Below, one piece after another: positions 25,445 to 34,210 of a DNA stretch of 64,000 nt; positions within the stretch are counted from its first letter, which is position 1; each line of letters begins with the position of its first letter. Position numbers and translations under genes: made by a program. This stretch comes from Desulfobaccales bacterium (lineage in GTDB: Bacteria > Desulfobacterota > Desulfobaccia > Desulfobaccales > 0-14-0-80-60-11). The notes under the pieces were generated by a model. The model saw nothing but the letters and a program-made list of their open reading frames with translations. It ran no database searches and was not told where the DNA came from. The stretch lies in the NCBI GenBank assembly GCA_041648175.1, contig JBAZPO010000005.1, positions 159,395 to 223,394 of the forward strand, in the 5' to 3' direction.

Positions 25445-27526
25445 TCATAGCACTATCCGGCAATCCACGCACCAGCAGCCCTGGGGGTCGGCAAGTACGG
25501 GGTTGAGGTCAAGTTCCTGGATTTCCGGGTAGTCCACGGCCAACCGGGAGAGCTTGACCATGGTCTCAACCAGGGCGGAGATATTGACCCCGGCCTGGCC
25601 CCGGCTGCCTTTGAGGATGGGGTAAATTTTCAGGGTCTGAAGCAGGTCGGTGGCCTGTTCAGGGGTCACCGGCACCAGGGCTCTAGCCACGTCCTTGAGA
25701 ATTTCCGTGTAAATGCCTCCGGCTCCGGCCACCAGCACCGGCCCGAATTGGGGGTCGCGCTTAAGTCCAATGAGCACCTCTATCCCCTTAACCTGCTTTT
25801 GTACCAGGATGCCCGAAAGCTCGCCGGTTGGGGTCCGCGCTTGAAACCGGGCAACCAGGTCCTGATAGGCCTGCCGCAGTTCTGCTGCCGTGGCGATATT
25901 GAGCACGACTCCGCCTAAATCGGATTTGTGCAGCCATTGCGGGGAAATAATCTTCAGCACTATCGGGTAGCCCATCTCTGCCGCAACGGCCTCGGCTGCG
26001 GCAACGTTGGCGGCCACGACCCCGGGGACCAGGGGGAAATCATAGGCCCGCAAAATTTTTAAGGCCGCCTCCCCCACCAGCACCCCTTGAGACGGCACGG
26101 CGACCGGGCGGGACGCGGCAGGCTGGGGCAGGCTGAAATCCTTAGGTGGGCTCTGGGTTAATTGCCGGTAGCGCCAGGCGCCCGCCAGCCCCATGACGGC
26201 CTCTTCCATGGAGTCGAAGCAGGCCACATCGGGCTCATTGGCCAGTTCCTCGGCCTGGGACTGCATGGCCGGCGCATCGCCGTAGAACAGAATAGCCAGG
26301 GGCTTGTGCTGGGGGTTGTGTTTTTGAACCTCCCGTACGGCCGCGGGGATATTGAGGTCGGCGTGGCGGGGCGAGGCTAAGGCCGGCGCCAACCCCATGG
26401 CGCAATCCACGTGTTCGTCCTGGAGCAGCCCCTTGAGGGAGCGCTGGAACACGCCGGTAAAGGAGCCGGTGACCATGCCCAGGGGCCAGAGGTCGACGGG
26501 GTTATGGAGCTTATGCCAGGCGATGCGCTCTTCTTCGAGTTTGCGGAGGCGTTCCGGGAACGGAGCCAGTTCCAGGCCGTAGTCTTCGCAGCAATCCGCG
26601 GCGATGATCCCGAAGGCGCCGGTGGCGGTCACCACCCCCAGGCGAGGTCCCGCGGGTGGCTGGAAATGGAGAAAGGCCCGGCATACGGCCAGCATTTCAA
26701 CCGTAGTGCGCACCCTGACGATGCCGGCTGCGGCCAGGGCCAGGTCGACGATGGCATCTTCCCCCACCAGGGAGCCGGTGTGGGACATGGCGGCCTTCGC
26801 CCCCGCCACGCTGCGCCCGGTTTTGATGACAATAATAGGCTTGCGGCGTGCGACCCGGCTGGCGGTGGTGAGAAACTGCCGGCCCCGCTTGATACCCTCC
26901 AGATGCATGACGATTATCCGGGTCTGGGGATCGTGCTCCAGATATTCCAGGACATCCACCGCGTCCACGTCGGCGGCGTTGCCGATGTCGATGGCCTTGC
27001 CCATGCGGTCGATGAAACATGCGGCACTCACCTGGAAGGCGCCGGATTGGGCCACCATGGTGAGGGGCGGTGGGTTTAAGTCCCGGGGCACATCAATGAA
27101 AGCCGTGGTAAAGCCCGCGAATGGGTTGAGGATGCCCATGGTGTTGGGTCCCACGACCCGGGCGCCATACTCCCGGGCAATCCGGACGATTTCTGCCTCC
27201 AATTCCTTGCCGCGGTCGTCGGCGTCGGCAAACCCCTGGCTGATGACCACCAGCCGCTTAATGCCGTGTTTAACGCATTCCAGCACTGCGGCCACCATGC
27301 GTTCCCGGCCCAGGGAAATAACCGCCAGGTCCGGAATTTCAGGTAGATTGGCCACCTTGGGGTACGTCTCATATCCCAGGATTTCCGGGACCTTGGGGTG
27401 CACCAGATAGATGTGCCGGGCATAACCGTAACTGAGCAGCATCTCCAGGTTGTTGTAGGCGCCGGGACCGATCTGGCGCGAGGTGCCGATGAGCACCACG
27501 GAGCGGGGCTCGAAGAACTGCTGCAT
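25445..27526 (-). CDS. ADP-forming acetyl-CoA synthetase, fused alpha-beta chain
   Basis: A 693-residue single-chain acyl-CoA synthetase (NDP-forming). Residues 1-130 form the CoA-binding Rossmann domain (SVVLIGTSRQIGPGAYN). A succinyl-CoA-ligase-like domain follows with the phosphorylated His in AAMSHTGSLVGED, and the C-terminal ATP-grasp domain includes GYPIVLKIISPQWLHKSDLGG. The enzyme makes acetate and ATP from acetyl-CoA, or the reverse, by substrate-level phosphorylation. No GNAT acetyltransferase domain is fused, which argues against a Pat-type protein acetylase. It follows the adenosine-specific kinase gene on the same strand after 42 nt, so the two are probably cotranscribed. Confidence 0.9.
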   Translation of the reverse strand: MQQFFEPRSVVLIGTSRQIGPGAYNNLEMLLSYGYARHIYLVHPKVPEILGYETYPKVANLPEIPDLAVISLGRERMVAAVLECVKHGIKRLVVISQGFADADDRGKELEAEIVRIAREYGARVVGPNTMGILNPFAGFTTAFIDVPRDLNPPPLTMVAQSGAFQVSAACFIDRMGKAIDIGNAADVDAVDVLEYLEHDPQTRIIVMHLEGIKRGRQFLTTASRVARRKPIIVIKTGRSVAGAKAAMSHTGSLVGEDAIVDLALAAAGIVRVRTTVEMLAVCRAFLHFQPPAGPRLGVVTATGAFGIIAADCCEDYGLELAPFPERLRKLEEERIAWHKLHNPVDLWPLGMVTGSFTGVFQRSLKGLLQDEHVDCAMGLAPALASPRHADLNIPAAVREVQKHNPQHKPLAILFYGDAPAMQSQAEELANEPDVACFDSMEEAVMGLAGAWRYRQLTQSPPKDFSLPQPAASRPVAVPSQGVLVGEAALKILRAYDFPLVPGVVAANVAAAEAVAAEMGYPIVLKIISPQWLHKSDLGGVVLNIATAAELRQAYQDLVARFQARTPTGELSGILVQKQVKGIEVLIGLKRDPQFGPVLVAGAGGIYTEILKDVARALVPVTPEQATDLLQTLKIYPILKGSRGQAGVNISALVETMVKLSRLAVDYPEIQELDLNPVLADPQGCWCVDCRIVL

Positions 27527-27568
27527 AAGGGCTCCTTATAGAGTTAGGACAGCGTGGGCAGCAAACCC

Positions 27569-28069
27569 TTAAACTTTTGACCGAAGATCACTCTTATACC
27601 CGAATTTCCTCAGGATATCGTGACGCCAGGCCCGGCCGGCGTCGTCTTCCACGCCTTTGGGGGAGAAGCCGTCCACCACGCCCAGGATGCCCCGTCCCAG
27701 TTCGGTCTGAATCAGGATGACTTCCACCGGATTGGCGGTGGCGCAGAAGATGCGGCAGACCTCGGGGCAGAGTTTGACCGCGTTGAGCACATTGATGGGA
27801 AAGGCTTCCTTCATGAGGATATTGAACGTGTGGCCCGCGGCAATGAGGCGGGCGTTCTCCGTGGCCGCGGCTTTAAGTTCCGGATCATTGCCCTCCACCC
27901 GGATGAGGCAATCGCCGGAGGCCTCGGAAAAGGCCAGGCCGAACTTGATGCCGGGAGAGGCGCCCACCAGAATTTCGTAAAGGTCTTCCACAGTCTTGAT
28001 AAAATGGCTCTGGCCCAAAATGAGATTGGCTCCCTCGGGAATGATAATTTTTTCCAGTTTCATTTCCAT
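27569..28069 (-). CDS. Adenosine-specific kinase family protein (DUF355)
   Basis: A 166-residue protein of the DUF355/adenosine-specific kinase family, known structurally from hyperthermophilic archaea. Conserved segments seen are FGLAFSEASGDCLIRVEGND, the AAGHTF turn with FPINVLNAVK, and IFCATANPVEVI with GVVDGFSPKGVE. The archaeal protein was reported to hydrolyse or transfer phosphate using adenosine, but a physiological role is unclear. ATG 28069 has GAGG 7 nt upstream; a GTG lies two codons earlier. It is the first gene of a probable two-gene operon with the acetyl-CoA synthetase and is divergent from the binding-protein gene. Confidence 0.88.
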   Translation of the reverse strand: MEMKLEKIIIPEGANLILGQSHFIKTVEDLYEILVGASPGIKFGLAFSEASGDCLIRVEGNDPELKAAATENARLIAAGHTFNILMKEAFPINVLNAVKLCPEVCRIFCATANPVEVILIQTELGRGILGVVDGFSPKGVEDDAGRAWRHDILRKFGYKSDLRSKV

Positions 28070-28240
28070 GGACACACCTCGTCAGCCTGCCCGGAATTCC
28101 TTTCCGGCACGGTTTTTTTCTGGTATTATAGTGCTGATAATGAGGGGGGAAAAGGGAAAAAGGCCAAAAGGCAAGTAATTGCTTTATCCTTTTTCGCCCT
28201 TTCACCCCACCCTCAATATGTTTACCGAGGAGCGCGACTC

Positions 28241-29347
28241 ATTAAACGGTTATTTCTTGTTGCCGGGCTGCTTTTAATTTTGGCTGCCCCAGCAAAGGCT
28301 GAAATCAAGATCGGCCTATATCTTCCTATGACCGGGCCGGCTGCGGCCATGGGCCAGATGGTCTGGGAAGGGGTGCAGGTGGCGCATCAGCTTCAGCCCC
28401 AGGTGTTGGGGCAGCCCGTCAGGCTGGTGCTGCTGGATACCCGGAGCGACCGGATCGAAGCGGCCAATGCGGTAAGCCGTCTCATCGAGCAAGACAGAGT
28501 GGTGGCCATTATCGGCGAGGTGATCAGCAGCGATACCCTGGCCGGGGTCCCCATCGCCGAGCGGGCCGGGATCCCCAATATCTCGCCCACCGCCACCAGC
28601 CCTCTGGTGACGCAGAATCGGAGATTTGCGTTTCGGGCCTGTTTTGAGGACAGCCTCCAAGGGCGGATCGCGGCCCGGTATGCCTGGGAAAATTTGCAGG
28701 CCCGAAAGGTGGCCATGGTCATCGACCAGGCCCAGGACTACTGCGTCGGTCTGACCAAGTTTTTCGCGGAGGAATTCAAGCGCCGGGGCGGCCAGATTGT
28801 GGGGAGCAGTTATATTCAGACCGGCGATCAGGATTTTAGCGCCCAGATTTCCGCGCTGAAGGCCAACCAGCCTGACCTGATTTATGCGCCCAATTATTAT
28901 GCCGAAGATGCGATGCTGGCCAAGCAACTTAAGGACCTGGGCGTGAAAACCCCCATCCTCACGGGGGACGGGGCTCAGGTGCCGGAACTCCTCAGCATCG
29001 GCGGCCCGGCGGTGGATGGCATGTATTTCACGGCCCACTTCCATCGGCAAGGCACCAATACGGAGACCGGCCGGAAGTTTATGCAGGCCTACGAGTCCAC
29101 ATACCATAAGCCGCTGGATGCCTTTGCGGCCCTGGGCGGGGACAGTTATTTTCTTCTGACGGCTGCGATGAATAAGGCGGGCTCGACAGACGGGGTCAAG
29201 GTGGCTGAGGCCCTGGCCGCGACCAAAGACTTTGCCGGGGTCACCGGAACCATCACCATGGGCGCAAACCACAATCCGATCAAGGGCGTGACGATCATTA
29301 AGGTGGAGCAGGGGAAGTTTGTTTATCAGACAACGATAAATCCGTAG
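28241..29347 (+). CDS. Branched-chain amino-acid type ABC transporter binding protein, apparent ATT start
   Basis: A 368-residue periplasmic binding protein (type I fold, LivK/receptor-family ligand-binding). A signal peptide (KRLFLVAGLLLILAAPAKA) is followed by EIKIGLYLPMTGPAAAMG, with YAPNYYAEDAMLAKQ and DSYFLLTAAMNKAG further on. It would capture amino acids or amides for import. No livHMGF genes lie nearby. The frame has no ATG, GTG or TTG at a sensible place: the only codon suitably spaced from GAGGAG (28227-28232) is ATT at 28241, 8 nt downstream and directly before the signal peptide. An ATG at 28219 is out of frame. hicB follows after 12 nt. Confidence 0.85.
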   Translation: MKRLFLVAGLLLILAAPAKAEIKIGLYLPMTGPAAAMGQMVWEGVQVAHQLQPQVLGQPVRLVLLDTRSDRIEAANAVSRLIEQDRVVAIIGEVISSDTLAGVPIAERAGIPNISPTATSPLVTQNRRFAFRACFEDSLQGRIAARYAWENLQARKVAMVIDQAQDYCVGLTKFFAEEFKRRGGQIVGSSYIQTGDQDFSAQISALKANQPDLIYAPNYYAEDAMLAKQLKDLGVKTPILTGDGAQVPELLSIGGPAVDGMYFTAHFHRQGTNTETGRKFMQAYESTYHKPLDAFAALGGDSYFLLTAAMNKAGSTDGVKVAEALAATKDFAGVTGTITMGANHNPIKGVTIIKVEQGKFVYQTTINP

Positions 29348-29359
29348 TGTGAGAAAAAA

Positions 29360-29560
29360 ATGAAGATCAAAGTAATCGTTCATGAGGCGGAAGAAGGCGG
29401 ATATTGGGCCGAGGTGCCTGCTATTCCCGGTTGCGCCACCCAAGGGGAGACATTTGAGGAATTATTAACAAACCTCTATGAAGCTGTGGAGGGCTGCTTA
29501 TCTGTTGATGTACAGAATACTGAAACAACTGCTGGCCGAGTGATTGAAATCGCCATATGA
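29360..29560 (+). CDS. hicB: HicB-family antitoxin
   Basis: A 66-residue protein with the partial RNase H-like HicB fold: VIVHEAEEGGYWAEVPAIPGCATQGET, then ELLTNLYEAVEGCLSV. HicB neutralises HicA and may repress the operon, though no separate DNA-binding domain is seen. It overlaps hicA by 4 nt (ATGA), the usual coupling. The start lies only 12 nt after the binding-protein gene, so it may be read from that promoter as well. Confidence 0.9.
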   Translation: MKIKVIVHEAEEGGYWAEVPAIPGCATQGETFEELLTNLYEAVEGCLSVDVQNTETTAGRVIEIAI

Positions 29561-29766
29561 AGTCTATTTCCGGCAAGGAGTTTGCCAAAGTTATTGAACA
29601 ACATGGCTGGATATTGCTGCGGACCAGTGGGAGCCATTACATTTATGGCAAACCGGGAAGTGTCGTGAGGCTGTCGATACCGATTCACGGCAACAAGCCT
29701 CTGAAAGTTGGGTTATTAAGACATTTGGCAAATATGGCTGGTCTGAAGGATAGTGACTTAGGGTAA
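29557..29766 (+). CDS. hicA: HicA-family mRNA interferase toxin
   Basis: A 69-residue double-stranded-RNA-binding-like toxin. The catalytic His lies in TSGSHYIYGKPG, and PIHGNKPLKVGLLRHLANMAG completes the family signature. HicA cleaves mRNA independently of translation when not bound by HicB. The order here is antitoxin then toxin, the reverse of the E. coli hicAB order but common elsewhere. The next toxin-antitoxin pair starts 18 nt downstream. Confidence 0.92.
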   Translation: MKSISGKEFAKVIEQHGWILLRTSGSHYIYGKPGSVVRLSIPIHGNKPLKVGLLRHLANMAGLKDSDLG

Positions 29767-29784
29767 AGACACGGCGAAAAGATC

Positions 29785-30090
29785 ATGTCTCAACCGAAAA
29801 TTCATGTTCCTTTGAAAGGGATTGAAGACTTCTGCCGCCGGTGGAAGATCAAAGAGTTTTCTTTGTTTGGGTCTGTGTTGCGTGATGATTTCAGGCCAGA
29901 TAGTGATTTGGATGTGCTGGTGGTCTTCGAACCGGATGGGGGGATCACCTTCGATAATCGTGTTGAGATGCTGGATGAGCTTACCGCAATTTTTGGGCGT
30001 GAGGTCGATCTGGTGGATGAGGATTTAATCCGCAATCCCTTTCGGCGTCATGAAATTCTAACGACCAAAGAGGTCGTTTATGCCTCTTAG
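29785..30090 (+). CDS. mntA: MntA-type minimal nucleotidyltransferase antitoxin
   Basis: A 101-residue minimal nucleotidyltransferase. The catalytic pattern FGSVLRDDFRPDSDLDVLV (GS...DxD) is intact and a third acidic position is in REVDLVDED. MntA proteins of this type AMPylate their partner HepT on a tyrosine and so silence it. It overlaps the HepT gene by 11 nt. It is placed directly behind hicBA, giving a run of four toxin-antitoxin genes. Confidence 0.9.
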   Translation: MSQPKIHVPLKGIEDFCRRWKIKEFSLFGSVLRDDFRPDSDLDVLVVFEPDGGITFDNRVEMLDELTAIFGREVDLVDEDLIRNPFRRHEILTTKEVVYAS

Positions 30091-30442
30091 CCGCAGAGAC
30101 CCGGCAAATCTCTGGGACATTCTGGAAGCTGCCGAAAAAATCCAACGTTTCTTAAAGAACAAAACCTTTGAGGATTTTCTTAGTGATGACATGCTGCGAG
30201 CCGCGGTGGAACGAAACATAGAAATTGTCGGCGAAGCGGCACGCCGCATCTCGGAAGAACTCAAACAGGAGAATCCTGAAATCCCCTGGCGCAAGATCAT
30301 CGCACAACGCAACGTCTTGATACATGAATATGATGACATTGATTACAAAGAAATCTGGCAGGTGGTCTCTTTCCACCTGCCCCGATTGGTTGACCAGATA
30401 AAGCCGTTGATACCGCCACTTCCACCTGAGATAGAAAGTTGA
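30080..30442 (+). CDS. hepT: HepT-type HEPN RNase toxin
   Basis: A 120-residue all-helical HEPN protein. The RNase motif Rx4-6H and the modified tyrosine are in RNVLIHEYDDID, and the preceding helix has EIVGEAARRISEELK, typical of the family. HepT cleaves RNA until its tyrosine is AMPylated by MntA. In the Shewanella pair hepT precedes mntA; here the order is reversed. The gene ends 20 nt before an R1 repeat that precedes gyrA. Confidence 0.92.
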   Translation: MPLSRRDPANLWDILEAAEKIQRFLKNKTFEDFLSDDMLRAAVERNIEIVGEAARRISEELKQENPEIPWRKIIAQRNVLIHEYDDIDYKEIWQVVSFHLPRLVDQIKPLIPPLPPEIES

Positions 30443-30461
30443 TGATTTTCCTCTTTAAGGA

Positions 30462-30514
30462 GCCAAGCTTAGCTTGGCATCAAATATCGTTCCCAAGTGC
30501 GACTTGGGAACGAG
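30462..30514. repeat. Two-hairpin palindromic repeat R1
   Basis: GCCAAGC-TTA-GCTTGGC (30462-30478) and CGTTCCCAAG-TGCGA-CTTGGGAACGAG (30488-30514), ending 16 nt before the gyrA start. Confidence 0.8.
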
Positions 30515-30530
30515 GGATTTAAAATAACCT

Positions 30531-33077
30531 GTGGCTGACAACAAACAACCGAGTCTATTTAATATGATTGAAGCACGCGCAGTACCCATAAACATTGAGG
30601 ATGAGATACGTAAATCGTATCTGGAGTATGCCCTGAGCGTCATTATCGGGCGGGCCTTGCCGGACGTGCGAGATGGGTTGAAACCGGTGCATCGCCGGAT
30701 ACTGTTTGCCATGAGCGAGGGCGGCAACGACTGGAACCGGCCTTACCGCAAGAGCGCCCGCATCGTCGGTGACGTCATCGGTAAATATCATCCCCACGGC
30801 GACACCGCGGTTTATGACGCCATCGTGCGCATGGCCCAGGACTTTTCCCTGCGTTACCCGCTTGTGGACGGCCAGGGCAACTTCGGGTCCATCGATGGCG
30901 ACGCCCCCGCGGCCATGCGTTACACCGAGGTTCGCCTCACCCGGTTGGCCCACGAGTTGCTCCAGGACCTGGATAAAGACACCGTGGACTTCGTGGGCAA
31001 CTATGACGGCTCGTTAAAAGAGCCCCTGGTGATGCCCACCCGCCTGCCAAATTTGTTGATCAACGGCTCCTCGGGCATCGCGGTGGGCATGGCCACCAAC
31101 ATCCCGCCTCACAACCTGGACGAAGTCTGTGACGCGCTTTTGGCCACGCTCAATAACCCGGAGATCACTTTAGAAGAACTGATGGCCCTGATCCCGGGGC
31201 CGGATTTCCCCACCGCGGGCTTTATTTATGGTGCCGAGGGCATCGCTGAGGCTTACCGCACCGGCCGGGGCCTCATCCGCCTGAGGGCCAGGGTGAACGT
31301 GGAGCGCAAAGGCGGCCGGGAGAGCCTAATCATCCGGGAGTTGCCCTACCAGGTGAACAAGGCGCGGCTGATTGAGCGCATCGCCGAATTGGTGAAAGAC
31401 AAAAAGATGGAAGGCATCTCCGACATCCGGGATGAATCGGACCGGGAAGGCCTCCGGGTGGCGATCATGCTCAAGAAGGACGAGCTGGCCCAACCCATCT
31501 TAAACCAATTATATATTCATACCCAGATGCAGGTCACCTTCGGCATCAACCTGGTGGCCATCGTCCACAACAGGCCGGAACTCCTCGGCCTCAAGGATCT
31601 GCTGCACCATTTCCTGGAGCACCGCCGGGAAGTGATCATCCGGCGCACCCGCTTTGAATTGAAGCAGGCAGAGGCCCGGGCCCACATTTTAGAGGGCTTC
31701 ATCATCGCCCTGGACTGGCTGGACCAGGTGATCGACATGATCCGGGCCGCGGCCAACCCGCCTGAGGCTAAACAGCAATTGATGGCCGGCATGTTTATCC
31801 TAACGGCAACGCTTGGCGAAACTCTGGAAGACACCCGGAGCCGCTATGCGCTCTCCGAGATTCAGGCCCAGGCCATCTTGGACATGCGCTTACAGCGCCT
31901 CACCGGGATGGAGCGCCAGAAGATTATCCAGGAGGCCGAAGCGGTCCGGGCCGCTATCCGGCGCTTTCATCAGATTTTGGAGGATGAGGCCGAAGTCAAG
32001 GCCCTCATCGCCGGGGAATTGACCGAACTCAAGGAACGCTACGGCGACGTCCGGCGCACCGAAATCGTGCCCCAGGCTGAGGATATTACCGCCGAAGACC
32101 TCATCGCCGATGAGGACATGGTGGTGACCATCAGCAACCGGAGTTACATCAAGCGAACCCCTCTGACCATTTACCGCAGCCAGCGCCGGGGCGGCAAGGG
32201 CCGCATGGGTATGATCACCCGGGAGAACGATTTTGTCTCCCAGCTCTATATCGCCTCCACCCATAGTTGTTTTCTGGTGTTCACCAATAAGGGCCGGGTG
32301 TTCTGGCTCAAGGTCCACGAAATTCCCATCGGGTCGCCGACGGCGCAAGGCAAGGCCATCGTCAACCTGGTGCAATTGGGAGAAAATGAAAAGTTGGCCA
32401 CCATCCTGCCGGTGCGGGAATTCACCCCGGGCCCCTCGCTGGTGATGGCCACCCGGCGGGGTATCATCAAGAAAACCGACCTAATGAACTTTCAGCGGCC
32501 CCGCAGCGGCGGCATTATCGCCTTAAGCCTGGACCCCGAAGACGAACTTATTGGCGCAGCCCTGAGCGAGCCGGACCAGAGCATCCTTTTGGGCACCCGC
32601 TTGGGCAAGATCATCCGCTTCCCGTCGATTGAAGTCCGGGATATGGGCCGTACGGCCCGGGGCGTCAAGGGGATGGACGTGGCCCCGGAAGACGAGGTCG
32701 TGGGCATGGAGGTGATCCGTCCCGAGGGCACCATCCTGACGGTGACGGAGCGGGGCTTCGGCAAGCGCACTGATCCGAAGAAATATCCCGAACACCACCG
32801 GGGCGGCTTGGGAGTCAAGGGACTTGAGATCACCAAGCGCAACGGCCCCATTATGAGCATCCTCCAGGTGACCGAAGATGATGAAGTCATGCTGGTTACC
32901 GATGGCGGGAAAATCTTGCGCCTGCTCGCCCGGGGCATTTCTTTGATCGGCCGGGTCACCCAGGGAGTTAAACTCATGGACCTGGAGCGTGAAGAACGGG
33001 TGGTGAGCGTGGCCAAGGTGGCGGAAAAGAGTGATGACAGCGAGCCCGAGCCCGAGGCTGATCTTGGACTCATCTGA
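30531..33077 (+). CDS. gyrA: DNA gyrase subunit A
   Basis: An 848-residue type IIA topoisomerase A subunit. Motifs: RALPDVRDGLKPVHRRILFAM, the quinolone-resistance region HPHGDTAVYDAIVRM, the catalytic tyrosine in AAMRYTEVRL, and six C-terminal beta-pinwheel blades beginning near residue 530. The GyrA box QRRGGKGRMG (near 545) identifies gyrase rather than ParC. The residue matching E. coli Ser83 is Thr, and Asp87 is kept. The start is taken as GTG 30531, without a good ribosome site; ATG 30564 is an alternative. gpsA overlaps the 3' end. Confidence 0.95.
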   Translation: MADNKQPSLFNMIEARAVPINIEDEIRKSYLEYALSVIIGRALPDVRDGLKPVHRRILFAMSEGGNDWNRPYRKSARIVGDVIGKYHPHGDTAVYDAIVRMAQDFSLRYPLVDGQGNFGSIDGDAPAAMRYTEVRLTRLAHELLQDLDKDTVDFVGNYDGSLKEPLVMPTRLPNLLINGSSGIAVGMATNIPPHNLDEVCDALLATLNNPEITLEELMALIPGPDFPTAGFIYGAEGIAEAYRTGRGLIRLRARVNVERKGGRESLIIRELPYQVNKARLIERIAELVKDKKMEGISDIRDESDREGLRVAIMLKKDELAQPILNQLYIHTQMQVTFGINLVAIVHNRPELLGLKDLLHHFLEHRREVIIRRTRFELKQAEARAHILEGFIIALDWLDQVIDMIRAAANPPEAKQQLMAGMFILTATLGETLEDTRSRYALSEIQAQAILDMRLQRLTGMERQKIIQEAEAVRAAIRRFHQILEDEAEVKALIAGELTELKERYGDVRRTEIVPQAEDITAEDLIADEDMVVTISNRSYIKRTPLTIYRSQRRGGKGRMGMITRENDFVSQLYIASTHSCFLVFTNKGRVFWLKVHEIPIGSPTAQGKAIVNLVQLGENEKLATILPVREFTPGPSLVMATRRGIIKKTDLMNFQRPRSGGIIALSLDPEDELIGAALSEPDQSILLGTRLGKIIRFPSIEVRDMGRTARGVKGMDVAPEDEVVGMEVIRPEGTILTVTERGFGKRTDPKKYPEHHRGGLGVKGLEITKRNGPIMSILQVTEDDEVMLVTDGGKILRLLARGISLIGRVTQGVKLMDLEREERVVSVAKVAEKSDDSEPEPEADLGLI

Positions 33078-34095
33078 GACCAAAGCCATCGCGGTAATCG
33101 GCGCGGGCAGTTGGGGCACCACCCTGGCGCAGCTCCTGGCGGAAAAAGGCCAGGACGTCCGCCTGTGGGTCAGAGAGCCCGAGGTCTATGCGGGCTTGAG
33201 GCGCGAGCGCATCAACCACACCTTTCTGCCCGGGGTGCGGCTGTCTTCCCGGCTGAACTTCACCCAGGAATATTCGGTTGCACTTAATGGCGCCGGGCTG
33301 ATTCTCATGGTGGTGCCCTCTCACGGGTTCCGCCAGGTCCTGCGCGATCTCAAGCCGCACTGGCCGCAGGGCGCGATTCTGGCCAGCGCCACCAAGGGCA
33401 TGGAGATCGACTCGCGCCTTACCATGGAGGGGGTGGTGCGGGAGGAAATGGGCGCGGAGGCGCCTTATGCAGTCCTGGCCGGACCCAGCTTCGCCCGGGA
33501 AGTGGCCCAGAAGCAGCCCACCGCGGTGACCATCGCCTCCCGGCAACGAGATATCGCCCACTCCCTCCAGCGGATCTTTTCCGCCCCTTATTTCCGGGTT
33601 TACACCTCCCACGATGTCACCGGCGTGGAGTTGGGGGGCGCGCTGAAGAACATCTTTGCCATCGGCACCGGGATTCTTACGGGCATGGGTCTGGGGGATA
33701 ATCCCCGGGCCGCGCTCATCACCCGAGGGTTGGCCGAAATGGTCCGGTTAGGCTCGCGGCTGGGCGCCAACCCCATGACCCTCACCGGCCTAGCCGGGCT
33801 GGGGGACCTGATTCTCACCTGCACCGGCAGCCAGAGCCGCAACTTTCAGGTGGGGGTAAAGTTGGGGCAGGGCGTTACCCTGGATGAGATCCTGGCCGGC
33901 ATGGCCATGGTGGCCGAAGGCGTAAAGACCTCCCAGGCCGTTTATGCCCTGGCGAAGCGCCTTGGAGTGGAAATGCCGATAGTAACCGCGTCTTACCGAA
34001 TTCTCTATGAAGGCCTGGCCCCCAAGGAAGCTATCAAAAAGTTGATGGCTCGGGAACTGAAAGATGAAATGGAGGCCATGACCGAAACCTGGTAG
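33064..34095 (+). CDS. gpsA: NAD(P)-dependent glycerol-3-phosphate dehydrogenase GpsA
   Basis: A 343-residue enzyme that makes sn-glycerol 3-phosphate for phospholipid synthesis. The dinucleotide site is IAVIGAGSWGTTLAQLL; the conserved ATKGME, LAGPSFAREV, GGALKNIFAIGTG and GLAGLGDLILTC blocks are all present. The frame opens before the gyrA stop at a GTG (33031) or ATG (33034), but TTG 33064 has GAGG 6 nt upstream and gives a normal N-terminus, overlapping gyrA by 14 nt. The overlap indicates translational coupling with gyrA. Confidence 0.93.
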   Translation: MDSSETKAIAVIGAGSWGTTLAQLLAEKGQDVRLWVREPEVYAGLRRERINHTFLPGVRLSSRLNFTQEYSVALNGAGLILMVVPSHGFRQVLRDLKPHWPQGAILASATKGMEIDSRLTMEGVVREEMGAEAPYAVLAGPSFAREVAQKQPTAVTIASRQRDIAHSLQRIFSAPYFRVYTSHDVTGVELGGALKNIFAIGTGILTGMGLGDNPRAALITRGLAEMVRLGSRLGANPMTLTGLAGLGDLILTCTGSQSRNFQVGVKLGQGVTLDEILAGMAMVAEGVKTSQAVYALAKRLGVEMPIVTASYRILYEGLAPKEAIKKLMARELKDEMEAMTETW

Positions 34096-34210
34096 GATTT
34101 GGCCCTTGTAAACGCACGCCGGAACGGTTTAAGATGAAATCGCCGCCGGCACCATGGCATGAGCGTGCAGGACTATGAAGGCAAACCAGCATCGAGGGAA
34201 GCAAGCCACA

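Noticed and set aside
27620..28240. Long upstream extension of the binding-protein frame
   Set aside because: It lies antisense to the adenosine-specific kinase gene, and the signal peptide begins at about 28241.
5207..30514. Recurring palindromes as a CRISPR array
   Set aside because: Copies are scattered between unrelated genes with no regular spacers and no cas genes in the window.
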